Origin: Colocasia esculenta
Lineage: Eukaryota; Streptophyta; Magnoliopsida; Alismatales; Araceae
Length of the DNA: 64,000 nucleotides
Direction: 5' to 3'
Assembly (NCBI GenBank): GCA_014218235.1
Contig: CM024760.1
Location: 10,024,049 to 10,088,048, forward strand
In this document: piece after piece, positions 11,957 through 21,760 of the stretch
How the letters are laid out: each line of letters opens with the position of its first letter
How positions within the stretch are numbered: the stretch's first letter is position 1
Notes under the pieces: model-generated
What the model was told of the DNA's origin: nothing
The model's database searches: none
What the model saw: the letters and a program-made list of their open reading frames with translations, nothing else
Position numbers and translations under genes: made by a program

Positions 11957-12122
11957 TTTTGCCTATAAAGGAAATGTAACTAGCAGATGTTCATAATAAT
12001 AATTAAATCTAGATTATGACTTTAATCAAGATTAGCTCCCACTATTTTCCGACAGACTGTATAACCCTCAGATATACAGAATAGGAGACTCCGACGGTCT
12101 CCTAGTGGGGATCGGAATCTTA

Positions 12123-12472
12123 CAGACTCATAGCATGATCTTGTGGATAGCACAACAAACCACACTATGATCTGAAAGTGGTCAACTCTTGACACTTGCA
12201 ACTCTTGCAATATCCGATCTTATTTTGGCCCCTGAATTTTAATGACCTTGTGGATAGCACAACAAGTCATTAAATCCAGTCTAAGCAGCACCATCATTAC
12301 GTAACGAGCATAGAATTGGATGTAGCCCTTGTGGATAGCACAACAAAGCTACACCGTTCCTCCACCCCGTTTAAGGCATCACTACGCCATAGTTTTAGTC
12401 TGTCATCAGATTTGGCAAGCCTTGTGGATAGCACAACAAACTTGCCCGATCTAATGGCAATCCTAAAACTAT
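12123..12472 (-). repeat. Four hairpins sharing the head CTTGTGGATAGCACAACAA
   Basis: The 19-mer occurs exactly at 12140-12158, 12247-12265, 12328-12346 and 12421-12439. Inside it TTGTG-GATAG-CACAA forms a 5-bp stem. Each copy is flanked by its own, different inverted repeat: CAGA(C)TCATAG/CTATGATCTG (12123-12174), TTTAATGAC/GTCATTAAA (12238-12274), GG(A)TGTAGC/GCTACACC (12318-12355), and GGCAAG/CTTGCC plus an outer ATAGTTTTAG/CTAAAACTAT (12389-12472). The stems differ in sequence but stay complementary. The RNA of the element is transcribed from the minus strand. Confidence 0.85.
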
Positions 12473-13494
12473 AATGATGGAGGGCCACGTAATTCATTCT
12501 AAATGATTACGCTACGGCTTAAAGTTTGAACGAGGAGGGATTTTGACATATTTTATCTTGGTCTCTATATCTGCGTGCTATTGATATATAGAATTTGGAA
12601 TATCATATATTTAATTATATATATCATAGCACATTCCACATATATTATATATATAAAGAAAAACGATAGATGATCATGGACATTAACCTAGAGTGGCATT
12701 ACCAGAGCCAGTTGGTAATCCACAAACATGGCAAACATATGGCAACCCCGCATCGAATGCTCTTGCTTGATGTAACTCTATCTCCATGAAGGTCTTGCAT
12801 GCTACTCTCCTCCATCTCCGTCAATCCGCATCTTAAAATTACAAGCAACATTAAATTGGGCTCGCAGGCCCATAAATATACATCAGATAATTATAAGAAA
12901 CCTTGAACAAGTCAAGGGGAGTACATAACAGGAGGGAGATAGAATGTACAACCCGGATTTAAAAGAGGAAGAGAGGGAGGCACGCAGTCCTCATAAATTA
13001 CATCGCATGCCATAATACATAAACATCATCACATGATATCTAAGTCCATGATCGTCCATCCACACATCAACACATCACATGCATCAATAAGCAATTATCA
13101 CATAATTACTTCTGAAATAACTTTATTTCAAAAATATAATAATTATATTTTGAAAACCATTTAACTAAACAATTTAGCTAACATGGATAACATCTAAACA
13201 ACTTTAGATAAACGCCATTCACCGTTGCTGCATGAATCCGCCAAAATTTACTGTTAATTAATTTAACAAGAATCATATTCTTAAATTAATTAACATGCTT
13301 TAATTAGATAAGAGGAAATAACTAAAACAATTTTAGAATTCCCTTAAACTAATTAAACATTGGGTCAAACATCTGAAAATTAATTTACAGAGAACTAAAA
13401 TAATTTTAAAACTCTTAAAACTAATTTTTCATAATTTTCTGGGATTTTAAAACATTTTTTCTGGTTTTTAAACAATTTAAAAACTTTAAAATGG

Positions 13495-13705
13495 GGGGAA
13501 AAGGGGAGGGCCGAACCGAATCTGGGCAAGCCGGATCTGGTAGCTGGTCCGCCCAGGGCAGACCGGCGCGGGCACCCGCGCGGGTGCCCTGGGCCCCGCC
13601 CCGGGTTCGGGTAAGTGGACCCGGTCGGGGGGCCCGCAGGGGCGACCCGCGAGGGTCGCCCCTCCCACCCGACAGCGCCCGCGGCCAGGGCGAAACCCTG
13701 GCCGC
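13495..13705 (-). repeat. GC-rich hairpin cluster in the Angela leader
   Basis: Perfect inverted repeats follow closely: the 20-bp palindrome GGGCACCCGCGCGGGTGCCC (13570-13589); a 10-bp stem GGGGCGACCC with a GCGA loop (13639-13662); and a 10-bp stem GCGGCCAGGG with a CGAAA loop (13681-13705). The surrounding DNA is AT-rich, so this is a sharp GC island that would form very stable RNA structure. Confidence 0.8.
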
Positions 13706-14126
13706 CGCCGCTCCACGGCGCCGCGCCGGAGCGCCGCGGCCCTGCCGCCTTCCGCGCCGCCTCCGGCGACCATGGACGGCGCCGGCAGTGCCGGAAAACG
13801 CCTCCCATCGCCCCTTAGCACCCAGAAAACTCCCCAAAAACCCTAGATTTGCAGGAAACACCCCTTTCTTGGACTGTCCAAGAAGCATGGCGGCAGCTTC
13901 TTGCAGGGGGTCGTGTGGCCTCTACAGAGGGCCAAACGACGCCACAAAGGGTTCTTCGCAAAGCCCTTGGTACTAGGAACAACTTCCATGTACCAAACGG
14001 GAAGTGCACATCCCATGTGCGACCCAAGAACGAAGCAAAAATTAGGGATTCATGCAGAACGCGAATCGACGAAAACGCATAAAATGACATTCATATGACG
14101 CCGATTCCGACCGAGCCAGCAACCTG

Positions 14127-14138
14127 GCTCTGATACCA
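14127..14138 (-). other. Primer-binding site of the Angela-type element
   Basis: On the minus strand this reads TGGTATCAGAGC, complementary to the 3' end of initiator tRNA-Met, which primes minus-strand DNA synthesis. It lies one base inside the 5' LTR. Confidence 0.9.
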
Positions 14139-14139
14139 C

Positions 14140-15644
14140 TGTAAGGAATCGATCAGAGCGCAGCGGAAACACGATTCCCTCCCGTAGATATCGTTGCCGG
14201 TGGTCGGATCGAACAGAAAAACGGAGAACCCGCGCACAAGGAGATCCGGTCTATACCTTTGCGGGGTTGCGAAACTCCCGAATCCGAGGAGGAAGTGGTG
14301 ATGGAGGCGCTGGTGCTTCAATCCGTTCAAGTGTCCGGCCTCTAGACGTATCCACGCGAGCTCCGGACGCAGACGAGATCTCCTCTGTCTCCACGCGTCT
14401 CCCGGATCTCAGCTCCACCATCTGCCAAAGAGAGGAGAGAGAGAGGGTGGGGGCGCCCAGGGAGAGAGAGAGGAGGTGGCGGCCAGGGAGAGAGCCTGGA
14501 GCTTGGGCCAGGGTTTAACTCTCCACGTGTATATATAGACTCTGCGGTTTTTCACAAAAACCCAGTTAATGTCTATATCGGTCATCCTGCCCAGTCTGCT
14601 CGGAACTCTATTGCGTGTGACCCTCTAGGCCCAAGTGCTAATCCAATTTTCAGCCCATTAATCCCAATAACTTTTTATTGACTTACTGCAATTAATCAAT
14701 ATCTCATATTAATTAATTACACAATCAATTATCGTCTCACGATAATTGACCGGGCTTCCAATCAAGTTGGGTGCCAAGAAACACCACTTGATCCTGGAAA
14801 GCATTGGGGTTCAGCAACCCATTCAAGGAACCTTTTGTGTCAACAGATACCACGTGACTAAAATTTTCACTTGTACAATGCTCCCGAGTGCACTTAGGGT
14901 ATGGTCAACTGTCAAACCCTAATATGCGCACTCACTTGGATTAGATGCCGCATAACAATATCAGAAAACTCATTTTCTGATAAGTAGTCATGCCCTGGCC
15001 AGGGACTATCAGGCATCTTTCCCTAGAGCATTCACTCCCTTATTACTGAGAGCGAGAGATCCCATGTTGACCACACAATCACCTTCGAAGGTATTCCGCT
15101 AGATCCGAACACTTAACTGATTAAGACCCCATGGCTAGAGATCTATAAGTTAAGGTCAAAATCTAGAAGTCCACCGACAAGGTGTCCTTGGTGTCTCAGG
15201 TCTAAGGACCAATCATGCCACTGTGACAATGAATCTAGCTAGTTGACAGTTAGGTAACATTACCAACCAGCGATTCATAACGGATCAGTTCAGTGAACTC
15301 ATTCTCCAATGAGCACCTACAGATTCACCTTAGTGTCTCCACACAAGTGACTATGAGACCAGTCACCCTCATCATATGAGCAAGTGCAACCTGTACTAGT
15401 CTAACCGGATATTCGATGTCCTTCTCGAATATCCTCCAACTAGGATCAATTAAGAATATGCGTTTAAAGGACATTAATCCCATTGTTATGATCTCATCAT
15501 AATTAGTATCCATTACGCATATTCATGGACTTCATAATGAAACGATAAACGAATTACACATAATGAATATAAAAGCCTTATTATTATTATTAAAGAACAA
15601 GATTGTACAAGTTATGATTGGCTTGAGGACACCCATAACTAACA
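14140..15644 (-). repeat. Angela-type 5' LTR
   Basis: Right long terminal repeat, matching 6927-8434 closely over its full length, with TG...CA ends. As the element is on the minus strand, this copy holds the promoter that would drive genomic RNA. Confidence 0.93.
14525..14540 (-). promoter_or_regulatory. Probable TATA box of the Angela-type 5' LTR
   Basis: On the minus strand the sequence is CTATATATACACGTGG, a TATA box followed directly by a G-box core CACGTG. It is conserved in the 3' LTR. The start of transcription is expected a few tens of bases to its left. Confidence 0.6.
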
Positions 15645-15966
15645 CCCCCTGCCCAGAAAAACCTCCCTCCATCATAACAAGGGAACCCCCAAACAAGGTA
15701 ACAGTAGCCACCAGCCTAACGGGACTCCACTATAAAAGTATAGGGGACACAGCTGGACAAAGGTATGCTACTCGTGGCATTGGAACTCTTTTCTCCCCTT
15801 CTTCCCTATTCTAACTTGAGCGTCGGAGGCCCTACCCATCGAGGCGACTCGGTGGTTTTTCTTGCAAGTAGAAGCCCCGCTGGAACTTCGCCGACGACGG
15901 CACGCCGCCGCTTTGGGGCCCACCTGGGTTGACTCCGGTTGACCCCCCCGTTGCTCGCACAGCAAC
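15645..15966 (+). mobile_element. Right part of the Tat-like LTR, with TATA box
   Basis: This is the remainder of the LTR interrupted by the Angela-type element. A TATA box (TATAAAAG, 15731-15738) lies in a plausible promoter context. The segment ends just before the primer-binding-site-like TTGGCGCCGTCTGTGGGAA (about 15969-15987), a sequence characteristic of Tat-lineage plant Gypsy elements. Gag follows at once on the same strand. Confidence 0.7.
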
Positions 15967-16017
15967 ATTTGGCGCCGTCTGTGGGAAATCTTTACTTCGA
16001 GCAAAAAGCCATTTCCC

Positions 16018-17052
16018 ATGGCACCCAAGGCGAAGGCGGTCGCTCGTTCGTCCGGTGATGAGATGCTCCCCACTTCCATAATAGAAGAGGTGGCCGGCGA
16101 CAATTCAGGAGCGGGAGAGCAAGGCTCAACTACATCATCGCGCCTAGATCGAGTGGAGCAGATGCTTGCGAACCTCCAACAGGTGTTGTTGAGAATGGAG
16201 CAGGATCGGAAGGCGCCTCCGGAGCACCAGGAAGCTGTGGTATAGCCAGCCACCCAGACGGCAGATGTTTGGCAGGGGAACGCCGACCCCAGGTACGAAC
16301 AACTTGCTGTGTCAGCTAGCCGCGCCGGTGAACAGCATCCCCCGTCGATCATAGTAGCGCAAGGACCCCAGGTCGAAGCCCCGCTGCCGACGGTCCCAAC
16401 TGTCCAAATGGAGCCCACTGCGAAAATCGACGTTGTCGTCGATCATTTCTCGGCCGAATCCACCCCCGCACTGGCAAGTGTTCGAGCTGCTGACCCTCGG
16501 TGGAAAGATGATCTGCAGGAAATGAATAGGAAGATCGAGGCGCTACAACGAGGAACGCGCGCCTCCTCGGTGGCGACACTCTTGGCTACCTCTCCCTTCA
16601 TTGAGGAAATCACGTCGGCGATAAATTGCAACTGCCAAAGTTCAAGCGCTATAATGGAACGACGAACCCCGTCCACCACCTCGACCACTTCCAGGGACAT
16701 GTAGAAATGGTAAATATCAATGATGCATTAAAATGTCGTGCTTTTATGTCAACCCTGGATAATGCAGCATTGCAGTGGTTCAAGTCACTCCCCTCCCAAT
16801 CGATAGCTGGTTTCGCTGATCTAGCACAGCGGTTCTTGGACCACTTCTACAACACGGTACAACATTCATTGTGCACCGACGACCTTTGGCTCGTCTTGCA
16901 GAAGGAGGGGGAGATGTTTCGGGATTTTGCGAAGAGATTCCAGCTAGAAGTAATGAAAGTGGTGGATTTGGACCTGAGGACGGCGGTCAACATTCTGACG
17001 AGGGTGTGCTTAAACGCTCCCTTCGTTGCATCCATCGCTAAGAAACCCCCGG
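16018..17052 (+). pseudogene. Tat-like Gypsy gag fragment
   Basis: The reading starts at ATG 16018 (MAPKAKAVARSSGDE) and contains a coiled-coil-like segment (RLDRVEQMLANLQQVLLRM). A TAG stops the frame at 16243-16245, after which the same frame continues. A frame change near 16620 leads into the conserved gag core: LPKFKRYNGTTNPVHHLDHF, then ALQWFKSLP and FRDFAKRF, typical of Retrotrans_gag domains. The reading is cut at 17052 by insertion of the Tekay-type element, and its continuation is not found beyond that element. Protease and polymerase of this element are absent from the window. Confidence 0.8.
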
Positions 17053-20000
17053 TGTAAGACCCTCGAATTTTCGTCGCATTATTGCAATTATGTGTGAATA
17101 TTTGTGCTTGTGTATGTATGTACATATTTACGTACGCATTAATTAGTATAATTACGTATGCATGTGTTTATATTAAGCATAAATAATGTATATATTGCAT
17201 GATGATAGTGTGGATATAATACCATATACATATTGCATGTATATATGCTTGGTATGCATGGTTTTCTGCATAACTTAGGGTTTTGGCCGAAGGTCACCTT
17301 GGCGTCAACCCTAGGCCGTTTATCAGGTGTCAGCGTCCAGACCTGGACGCCAACACTAATCCCGGCGTCCAGCGATATGGACGCCAACTTCTCTGACCTG
17401 CATGCGTTGCAGAGCCATAAAATCCGAGAGCAAGGTATGGCCACCATTGGGGGATGTCCCCCAACGGCTCTCAGGTTGTCAAATCGGTATGGTGAGTGGG
17501 TGAGGGGCTCTCCTTAGGTCTGAACCCAAATTTGGTCCCTCCCACTCCTCACTTCACCTTGCAAGAGGAGAAAAAGAGAAGAAAACCCTAGGTGAGCTGT
17601 GAGAAAACCCCATCTTACCACCCTCAAATCCGACCCTCTTGGAGATTGATCTGAAGATCTACTGCGACAAGGAGGAAGCTGGAGCAAAGGAGAAGGCTTT
17701 CCCATCGACCCCTTGCTGTGGAGCTCATCCAAGAACCCGAAGGAAGTGATCTTTGGAGGGAGTTCTGCAACTTCTTGGGACTGCCCAAGGAGGTCTTCAC
17801 CGAGCCATAAATCCCTTGGAGGAATTTTATAAAGGCAAGTGACCTATCCCTGATGTTCCCTTATGAGTCTAGGTTGGTTTTGTGATTTTTATGGAATTTT
17901 CCTCGAGTCCTAGACCCTCCTATTCACCCAAGATTCAGAGCTCGGGTCTGTGTTTCTGCACAGACCTGGTTCGACGGCAAGGTCCCTGGACGTCCAGATC
18001 ATCCTTGGCGTCCATCGACCATGCCACTGACCCTGAGTCAGCAGCCAGAGACCGCCGCCGAGTTCTTCTGGACAGAACAGTGAGCTGTTCTGTCCCTCTT
18101 ATACATTAATTTCGGTATGTTTTACGTGATGAGGATATATGGTAACCCTTATACTCTATGTATATTGTGCATTGTGGTGTGTGGATGAATGTGGTGTGAT
18201 GGTGAAAGTGGGATAATGGTATCTTTTAAACTTGTGAGCATGACTTGTAGATAATCTTGCAAATCCTTGTTCATGATTTGAATTAGTATGAATGCCTTGG
18301 TTTTAGTCTAATCATGAAGATCAGTGGGTCAGCATATGTGTTTGCAAATTTTGGTAATTTATCCATGCTTGTGTAATTTGCAAATAAATTTGGTTCGGTA
18401 AAATAAAAGCATGCAAGAATGGGTTGTAGGGTTCAATCCATAGATGTATGAATTAGGGACATTTTGTATTCTCAGCTCATGCATATGTGAATAACTTATG
18501 TTTAAACAGCAAGTGGCAAATTTGTAAAATGTGTTAGACCCATGTTAACTTAAGTTGTTAATAGCAAGCTAATTAGGTGTTTTATTTTCTGTAAATCCTA
18601 TTTAGCTCAGAAAAATCTAAAAAATGAGGGTATAACCTTGAACCCGGAAACAGTATGTGGTTAAAATTTCAGGTCATTTGGGTCAGTAAATAAAAAGTTA
18701 TGTATTTTCTTGTGAAATGTGATAATTCGTGCATATGATCGTAATGTGATTAGATTTTTGTTTAAACCCAGCATGATTAGTGTGTTTACTGTGTGTTAAA
18801 CCTTGAAATTCTGTAGTACCATGTTAGGAAAAACAGATGTGTTCATGTGAGTAAGAAAGTGAGTGAGATGAAGTGTTATGTGCAAAACCAAGTGTAAAAC
18901 GGTAAATGTGTAACTGTGCCAATGTGACACTGCTTCCGTAGAGGGCAGTGGAGCTGTATCAGGGAAAAGTCCCCATGAGAAAGTTCATTGTGTTAAGTGA
19001 CCCTAAGGTCATTAGGGGGAAATCCTGGAGGTGGACAAGTACCACTGGTTAGGGTGGAGACTTGTTCTCCCGGTCTGCGCAGTCCAAGAGTCGCCATTGG
19101 AATGCCTAGATGACGTCTATGTGTAATGTGATGTGTATATGTCCTTCTTTGGTGGTTTGGACTATGTGTCACGGCACCTAAAAATGTGTAATGTGAAATG
19201 TGTAAAGTGTATGTGTATATGTGTAAATGTGTAAGTGACAATGTGAATGTGTATGTGTAAAGTGTAACCATGTGAAAAGAGGAAACTAGTGTAAAGAAAA
19301 GTGTGAAATTCTAGAAGTGTAAATGTGTTATTGGAACCCATGTGAGACTAAATCTGAAACCATGTGAATTCAGAAAATGCATGTTGTTATTCTTATGTTT
19401 ATGTGTGCAAAAATGTTTAGAGTCCATGTTAGGGACAACTAATGAATATGTGTGCAAATAGCATGATGGATTGTTCATATGATATGTTTTATGCGTTATT
19501 GTAGCTCTCATGTATAGGTTTTCAGCGATGAAACTATATGAAATCAGCAACCTAAAGCATGTGAAAAGGTTCATGTATGTGTTTAAAATGTGTAAAACCC
19601 ATGCTAGTTGCGTTACCTTTCATGCATGTAAATTGTTCATGTTGATAGCTCTTATGTTTGATTCTTTAAAAGGTTAAAGTTCATGAGTAAATTGAATAGA
19701 GACTATGTGATAGGTGAATTTTATTTTAAAAATTTGAAAGCATGAGTTATGTATAAAATTGTAGAACTTTCATGATAGGTTGAAAACTTGAGTTGACCAG
19801 CATGCTATGTGTTGCTAATTGTAATGTGCATTTAGAAACCATTAGGACTTATAAGTGTATATCATGAGTAGTGTTGCTTGCTGAGTCCTTGGACTCACTC
19901 CTTGCTTCTGCGTACAGGTATAGTTGGTGACCCAGTACCTTTGGAGGAGGCAGCAGAGACGGACTCCGAGCGTGGAGACTAGCTAGTTTTTGGAGTTCTT

Positions 20001-20327
20001 GAGATTTGTGTATTTCATAGTATGCACTTGGAACATTGTATTAGAATTATTATGAAAGGAATGTATTATGTGGACATTTTGTAATTATATTTCAGCAATT
20101 TAAATTATGTGAGCTCTTAGTTCCTCATTGTTAATTGCGAAAATTCATGTATGGTTAATGTGGATGATGAATGAATGGAGATAGTTCTCTTTTACTTCCG
20201 CTACTCTGTTGTATATTCGCGTGTATCTCAGCTGTATGTATCGTTTGGGTAAATATCCCACTGTGGCAGCACTCGCTATACCGACGTGGGTCGGTATGAC
20301 CGTACCGGTGTATCGAGGGCCATCACA
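17053..20327 (+). repeat. Tekay-type 5' LTR
   Basis: Complete LTR with TG...CA ends. It carries two adjacent perfect hairpins built from GGCGTCCA/TGGACGCC (17333-17350 and 17364-17385) and a region of TGTGTAAATGTG-like short repeats (about 19185-19270). Short open frames inside are not conserved coding regions. Confidence 0.92.
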
Positions 20328-20332
20328 GAGAT

Positions 20333-20344
20333 TGGTATCAGAGC
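20333..20344 (+). other. Primer-binding site of the Tekay-type element
   Basis: TGGTATCAGAGC is complementary to initiator tRNA-Met and lies five bases after the 5' LTR end. Confidence 0.9.
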
Positions 20345-20510
20345 GACCGGTTGAGATTGCACATGAATATACCTAAGTCATCATCCCCATTGCATGCTAA
20401 GTATGTCCACATGTGTAGAAAACATTAATAAGAAATGAAAGATAGATAAGAAAATGGTTAGAGAACTTAGTAACCTAGCTCTAATTAGTGGCTGAAATTT
20501 TATTACAGCC

Positions 20511-21760
20511 ATGGCTTCCCGTGGACGACGTGGAGGTGTGCCAGCTCGCGACGACGAGCAGAGGCGTGAGGAGCGGGCGGAGCAGCAGGCCCCGGCCCCA
20601 CACGGTCCTGTGCTTCCCCCACCACCGCCAGTGGACTATGGAGTATTTATGCAAGGTCTGGTGCAAGCCATGCAGACGCAGGCTCGCACCCAGGCAGCAC
20701 TCCAGGCCCAGTTGGAGGCCCAGGCTCAGGCCCCAGCTCAGGACCATGGTGGACCTTCCATCATGGAGCGATTCAAGAGGATGGCCCCACCCTCTTTTAA
20801 GGGGGAGAGTGATCCGCTACTGGCAGAAAGCTGGATGAGGGAGACGGAGAAAATCTTCCGAGCTATCAGGTGTCCTGATGAGGACAAGGTGACCTTAGCC
20901 ACCTACATGCTACAGGTATGCTTAGTTATGCTTATATGTTGGTTGTTAAAGTTAGAATTTGCTAGTTGGTGCTTATGAAGGTGTGTTGCAGGAGAGAGCT
21001 GATGTATGGTGGTCCTCCCTACTGCGTACGCGCTTCGAGGACGGAGCAGTTGATGTGGCATGGGACGCGTTCGTGAGGCTCTTCCGAGCCAAGTTCGTCC
21101 CCGAGCACATCCAGGACAAGATGGAGCAAGAATTCCTTTCCCTGACGCAAAGATCAATGACCGTCCTGGAATACGAGGCAAGGTTTTCTGAACTTTCTAA
21201 ATATGCACCGCATATAGTAGAGGATGAGCGCAGGAAGACCAAGAAGTTTGTGATGGGTCTCAAACCATCACTGCGGACGAGACTCGTGGCGTTTGACCAC
21301 CGCACGCTAGACGAGGCCCTCAGCGCTGCCTGCAGGCAGGAGGGAGAAATGGAGCAATATCTGGAGGAGAAGAAGGCTTCGCAGAAGAGGCCGGCAGCAC
21401 CATTCCAGCGGCAAGATAAGAGGAAAACGATGTACCAGACACCGCAAAAACCAACGACAGCCAGCAACTCTCAGATACCCTCTGTACGTTCCCCCGGTGC
21501 GAAGAAGGAGTGCCCCCATTGTGGGAAGACATATGGTGGGTCCGAGTGTTGGTTAGTAGCGGGTAGATGCCTAAAGTGTGGGAGCAGCGACCACAAGATC
21601 AAGGACTGCCCAAGACTTCAGCAGGGAGCTCAGCGAGGAGCGCCAGTACCAGTAGTAGCGGCAGCCACGCCAGCTACAGGACGACCAGGAAGGCCTCGAG
21701 CCCCAGCTCGAGTGTTTGCGTTAGCTCGTGAGGACGCCGAGCAGGCGGAGCATGTCACCG
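20511..21760 (+). pseudogene. Tekay-type gag, interrupted by an intron-like insert
   Basis: Gag begins at ATG 20511 (MASRGRRGGVPARDDE), with a Gln/Ala-rich stretch and the start of the capsid domain (PPSFKGESDPLLAESWM). The frame is interrupted at 20916-20991 and resumes at 20992 with ERADVWW, continuing through the capsid core (FRAKFVPEHIQDKMEQEF) to the zinc knuckle CLKCGSSDHKIKDC, which has a second Cys/His-rich motif before it (CPHCGKTYGGSEC). Gag forms the particle and binds genomic RNA. If the insert were spliced out, the two halves would join in phase. Confidence 0.85.
20916..20991 (+). other. 76-bp intron-like insert in gag
   Basis: The boundaries read CAG|GTATGC ... TTGCAG|GAG, a strong plant splice consensus at both ends. 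The insert is T-rich, contains in-frame stops, is not a multiple of three, and lies exactly between codons (phase 0). Removing it restores the gag frame. Confidence 0.7.

Larger units (their letters stand above)
11957..14126 (-). other. Long untranslated leader of the Angela-type element
   Basis: About 2.2 kb separates the primer-binding site from gag, a long leader like those known in this Copia lineage. It contains a cluster of four structured repeats (12123-12472), an AT-rich middle part, and a strongly GC-rich section (about 13490-13830) full of perfect hairpins. Open frames on both strands of the GC-rich section are composition artefacts with no recognisable domains. Confidence 0.7.
6927..15644 (-). 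mobile_element. Complete but defective Angela-type Ty1/Copia retrotransposon
   Basis: Two LTRs of about 1.5 kb (6927-8434 and 14140-15644) face the same way, each running TGTAAGGAATC...AACTAACA. The coding strand is minus, so the right LTR is the 5' one. A primer-binding site complementary to initiator tRNA-Met (TGGTATCAGAGC on the minus strand) is at 14127-14138, and a polypurine tract adjoins the left LTR at 8435-8450. Flanking 5-mers are CCCTC (6922-6926) and CCCCC (15645-15649), a target duplication with one mismatch. Gene order is gag, protease, integrase, reverse transcriptase, RNase H. Element size, LTR size and the RT sequence fit the Angela lineage. It is inactive: gag is internally deleted and pol has several stops. 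It inserted into the LTR of the Tat-like element. Confidence 0.93.

Noticed and set aside
12140..12439. CRISPR-like array of a 19-mer
   Set aside because: The spacers are irregular and form stems with each other, the genome is a plant, and the array lies in a retrotransposon leader.
13395..13976. Several long overlapping open frames on both strands
   Set aside because: They lie in the GC-rich Angela leader, overlap in many frames, have low-complexity Arg/Gly/Pro/Ala content and no domain. GC-rich DNA lacks stop codons by composition.
19185..19270. TGTGTAAATGTG-rich stretch as a separate satellite
   Set aside because: It is part of the Tekay-type LTR and recurs at the same place in the other LTR.
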